A stretch of DNA of 64,000 nt. Origin: Bacteroidota bacterium. GTDB lineage: Bacteria; Bacteroidota; Bacteroidia; Flavobacteriales; Weeksellaceae. The notes beneath the pieces were generated by a model. That model did not search any database. It worked only from the letters and a program-made list of their open reading frames with translations, and was not told the origin of the DNA. A program made the translations under genes and the position numbers. Positions 61,751-64,000 of the stretch are shown piece after piece; the first letter of the stretch is position 1; each line of letters starts with the position of its first letter. The stretch spans positions 1 through 64,000 of the forward strand of contig JAEWOD010000005.1 in NCBI GenBank assembly GCA_023461035.1, given 5' to 3'.

Positions 61751-62800
61751 ATGGATATGAGCTGGAGAAAACTTTTACTTCCACTTTCGGGGCTTTTCTG
61801 GATAGGTGTTTCAATTCGAAATCTGCTTTATAAATTAGGCATTTTTAAATCTAAAAAATTTAAGATTCCTGTCATTTGTGTGGGTAATCTGTCTACAGGT
61901 GGAACAGGAAAATCGCCTCATGTGATTTTGGTGGCCGATTTATTAAAAGACGAATTGGAAATGGCGATGTTAAGTCGTGGCTATGGGCGCAAAACTTCCG
62001 GTTTGGTCATTGCCAATTATGGTTCTAAAGTTTATGACATAGGCGATGAACCTTTGCAGTTTTTTAACCGTTTCCGCAATAAAATAGTTGTTGCCGTTTC
62101 TGAAAACAGAATTATCGGCATCAATCATTTGGTAAAATATTACAAAACACAAGGTATTTTGATGGATGACGGATTCCAGCACCGACAGGTAAAGCCGGGT
62201 TATTCTATTTTGCTGACCGATTTTCATGATCTTTATACATCCGATTTTTTATTGCCCGCCGGAAATTTGCGGGAACCAAGGTCGGGAGCAAAAAGAGCAG
62301 ATGTCATCATCATTACGAAATGTCCTGATGCTTTTTCGGTAAAACAGCGCGATGCGATTTTGGCGAAAATCAATCCAAAGCATCATCAAAAAGTGTATTT
62401 CTCCAAAATCGTATATTCCAATTCGGCAATCGGTTACAGGTTCACGTTGGGGTCGGACGAATGGCGGGATTATGAAGTGGTATTGGTTACGGGAATTGCC
62501 AATTCCAAACCTTTTGTGGATTTCGTAAAAGAAAGATTTAAAAATGTCCATCATTTGGAGTTTAGTGATCATCATAATTTTTCAATGGCCGATGTGCAGA
62601 AAATTGTTGATCAGTTTGAGAAAATAAAGGCGTTACAAAAAGTTATTCTGACAACGGAAAAAGATTATATGCGCCTGAAAGACGAATCGGCCTTAATTGA
62701 AAATTTGTTTTATTTGCCAATTGAAGTTGAATTAAATGATTTGGATGGTTTTAAAGAAAATGTATTGAATTATGTTAGAAAAAATAAAAGAAGCAGTTGA
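61751..62800 (+). CDS. lpxK: tetraacyldisaccharide 4'-kinase
   Basis: Lipid A biosynthesis kinase that phosphorylates the 4' position of the disaccharide precursor, at the inner membrane. N-terminal hydrophobic segment, Walker A in CVGNLSTGGTGKSPHV, LSRGYGRKTSG, DEPLQ, and MDDGFQHRQ, all LpxK hallmarks. The 349-residue length is normal. Overlaps pnp by 29 bases, so they are coupled. Confidence 0.95.
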   Translation: MDMSWRKLLLPLSGLFWIGVSIRNLLYKLGIFKSKKFKIPVICVGNLSTGGTGKSPHVILVADLLKDELEMAMLSRGYGRKTSGLVIANYGSKVYDIGDEPLQFFNRFRNKIVVAVSENRIIGINHLVKYYKTQGILMDDGFQHRQVKPGYSILLTDFHDLYTSDFLLPAGNLREPRSGAKRADVIIITKCPDAFSVKQRDAILAKINPKHHQKVYFSKIVYSNSAIGYRFTLGSDEWRDYEVVLVTGIANSKPFVDFVKERFKNVHHLEFSDHHNFSMADVQKIVDQFEKIKALQKVILTTEKDYMRLKDESALIENLFYLPIEVELNDLDGFKENVLNYVRKNKRSS

Positions 62801-63587
62801 GTACATCCGTCAGTTTATGACGGAACAACCTGAATATGTGGTGGTTTTGGGTTCTGGTTTGGGAAAGTTACAGGATGAAGTTCAGGATAAAGTTATCATC
62901 GATTATAAAAACATTCCCAATTTTCCTCAAACCACGGTGGAGGGACATAAAGGAAGATTGATTTTTGGAAAAATAGAAGGAAAGCCTTTGTTGATGATGG
63001 CCGGTCGTTTTCATTTTTACGAAGGTTATTCGATGGAGGAAGTAACCTTTCCGATGCGGGTTTTCAAAGGATTGGGAATCGAAAAAGTAATTCTTTCCAA
63101 TGCCAGCGGAGGCGTCAATCCGAACTATGAAGTAGGGGATGCGGTAGTGATTTCAGATCATATCAACATGATGCCGGAGCATCCGCTTCGCGGTAAAAAT
63201 ATAAACGAATTGGGGCCCCGATTTGTGGATATGTCGGAAGCTTATGACAAAAAAATGCGTGAATTCGTAGTGGATTTCGGAGCAAAAAACGGAATCGAAG
63301 TGAAACAAGGTGTTTACATGGGACTGCAGGGTCCGACGTTTGAAACGCCGTCCGAATATGGATTGGTGAGGATTCTGGGAGCGGATTGTGTGGGTATGAG
63401 CACGGTTCCGGAAGTCATCGTGGCCAAACATATGGGAATGCGTGTTTTTTGTATTTCGGTGATTACGGATTTGGGAGGACCTGAAATTGCTTTTCCGGTT
63501 TCTCATGAAGATGTACTGAATGCTGCCAATAAAGCCATGCCGAAAATTATTACGCTGGTAAAAGGTTTGATAGGAAGCGGAAATTAA
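62772..63587 (+). CDS. purine nucleoside phosphorylase I
   Basis: A 271-residue trimeric-type PNP, inosine/guanosine-specific. VVVLGSGLGKLQDEV (phosphate loop), FPQTTVEGHKG, RFHFYEGYSMEEVTFP, SNASGGVNPNYEVGD and GPTFETPSEYG with the purine-contacting Glu, and VGMSTVPEVIVAKH are the family signatures. Salvages purines. Its start is within the end of lpxK. Confidence 0.95.
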   Translation: MLEKIKEAVEYIRQFMTEQPEYVVVLGSGLGKLQDEVQDKVIIDYKNIPNFPQTTVEGHKGRLIFGKIEGKPLLMMAGRFHFYEGYSMEEVTFPMRVFKGLGIEKVILSNASGGVNPNYEVGDAVVISDHINMMPEHPLRGKNINELGPRFVDMSEAYDKKMREFVVDFGAKNGIEVKQGVYMGLQGPTFETPSEYGLVRILGADCVGMSTVPEVIVAKHMGMRVFCISVITDLGGPEIAFPVSHEDVLNAANKAMPKIITLVKGLIGSGN

Positions 63588-63617
63588 CCGAAATTCGAAT
63601 TTTGCAAAACGAAAAGA

Positions 63618-63935
63618 ATGTTTGAAAAATTAAAGAAACGTTGGAACATAGAAAGTAATTTTCAGCTGGTACTGATTTTAATTGTTTTTTCGATTACGGG
63701 ATCTGCTTCTGCCTGGGTTTCAAAACCATTTGTAGAATTTTTGGGTCTCTCAGACGAAATGATGCCCAAATGGTTGTTTACTGTTTTACGTTTGATTTTG
63801 ATTTTCCCGATTTATAACGTGCTACTTATCATCATAGGAACCATTTTCGGACAATTTAAATTCTTTTGGGCATTTGAAAAGAAAATGTTTAGTAGATTTA
63901 TTCCACAAAAAAACACAAGCACCGAAAAATCATGA
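63618..63935 (+). CDS. small membrane protein, DUF6787-like
   Basis: A 105-residue protein with two or three membrane helices (FQLVLILIVFSITGSASAWV; LFTVLRLILIFPIYNVLLIIIGTIFG) and a basic C-terminus. The KLKKRWNIESNFQLVLILIVFSITGSAS start recurs in Flavobacteriia, and I associate it with DUF6787, not with certainty. It is 30 bases after pnp and overlaps the next ATG by 4 bases (ATGA). Confidence 0.75.
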   Translation: MFEKLKKRWNIESNFQLVLILIVFSITGSASAWVSKPFVEFLGLSDEMMPKWLFTVLRLILIFPIYNVLLIIIGTIFGQFKFFWAFEKKMFSRFIPQKNTSTEKS

Positions 63936-64000
63936 AAACCAAAATCTTCTTTTTATTTTTATTTGTTTGGATAGGTTTTTCTTTTGCACAAGAGAAAACA
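63932..64000 (+). CDS. 5' end of a secreted-protein gene, cut by the window
   Basis: The ATG at 63932 opens 23 codons to the window edge: MKTKIFFLFLFVWIGFSFAQ is a complete signal peptide, then EKT. The product is unidentified. It starts within the stop codon of the DUF6787-like gene, so it is translated in the same unit. Confidence 0.7.
   Translation, partial: MKTKIFFLFLFVWIGFSFAQEKT

Overview
The window is about 64 kb of an AT-rich chromosome from a member of the Bacteroidota, almost certainly class Flavobacteriia. The evidence is the gene set (fused isobutyryl-CoA mutase IcmF, DUF5686, DUF3810, DUF2024, DUF1304, LemA/DUF2207, RocD, eukaryotic-type IDH, YpdA), many signal peptides ending in xxAQ or FSQ, lipoprotein signals with acidic residues after the Cys, a probable type IX secretion C-terminal domain, and promoters of the Bacteroidota form TTTG-N20-TAnnTTTG. 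I see about 55 protein genes and no tRNA, rRNA, CRISPR array, prophage or insertion sequence. It is mostly core chromosome, with a few accessory patches.

Layout. 0-8 kb: secreted beta-propeller-like protein, Hsp20 chaperone, drug/metabolite exporter, rimO, and divergent icmF. 8-12.4 kb (accessory): an AT-rich unknown secreted protein, a GH2 beta-mannosidase, and a ParS/RES toxin-antitoxin pair that abuts rlmN end to end. 12.4-17 kb (minus strand): rlmN, DUF2207, lemA, queA. 17.3-21.1 kb (plus): a thiol/redox cluster (CPVC thioredoxin-like protein, DUF2024, MarR-type regulator with four C-terminal cysteines), then a TlpA lipoprotein, DUF493 and prfC. 21.3-26 kb: M1 peptidase, DCC oxidoreductase, TraB/GumN and M14 peptidase, tightly packed. 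26-32.6 kb (minus): RNA methyltransferase, YiiX-like enzyme, esterase, NDH-2, OppA-like lipoprotein, DUF1304. 32.7-39.4 kb: ypdA, a 2OG-Fe(II) oxygenase, icd, and two secreted proteins that share a recurring unnamed beta-rich domain on either side of a DUF3810 membrane protease. 39.4-49.7 kb: rocD, murI, a hydrolase/methyltransferase/DUF5686 unit, a TonB-dependent receptor, a PAP2 enzyme and a class-V aminotransferase. 49.8-55.1 kb: probable surface lipoprotein, patatin, HAD, PPOX, PEP-mutase-like protein, dienelactone hydrolase. 55.2-61.6 kb (minus): GHL10 lipoprotein, M28 peptidase, META lipoprotein, DAACS symporter, periplasmic-binding-like protein. 61.7-64 kb: lpxK, pnp, a DUF6787-like membrane protein and the start of another secreted protein.

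The strongest non-genic signals are a perfect 34-bp palindrome that contains the lemA start codon; an operator-like palindrome inside a well-formed promoter for the redox cluster; two arrays of a 7-bp repeat (TRATTAG family), one of which supplies the stop codon of a gene; a G/C-rich REP-like hairpin directly after the rimO stop codon; and a dispersed-repeat-like element with two ACGGATAG boxes next to the symporter gene. The most interesting protein-level signals are the three-copy secreted domain around DUF3810 and the cysteine-rich redox cluster. No single cluster is clearly a new defence or biosynthetic system.
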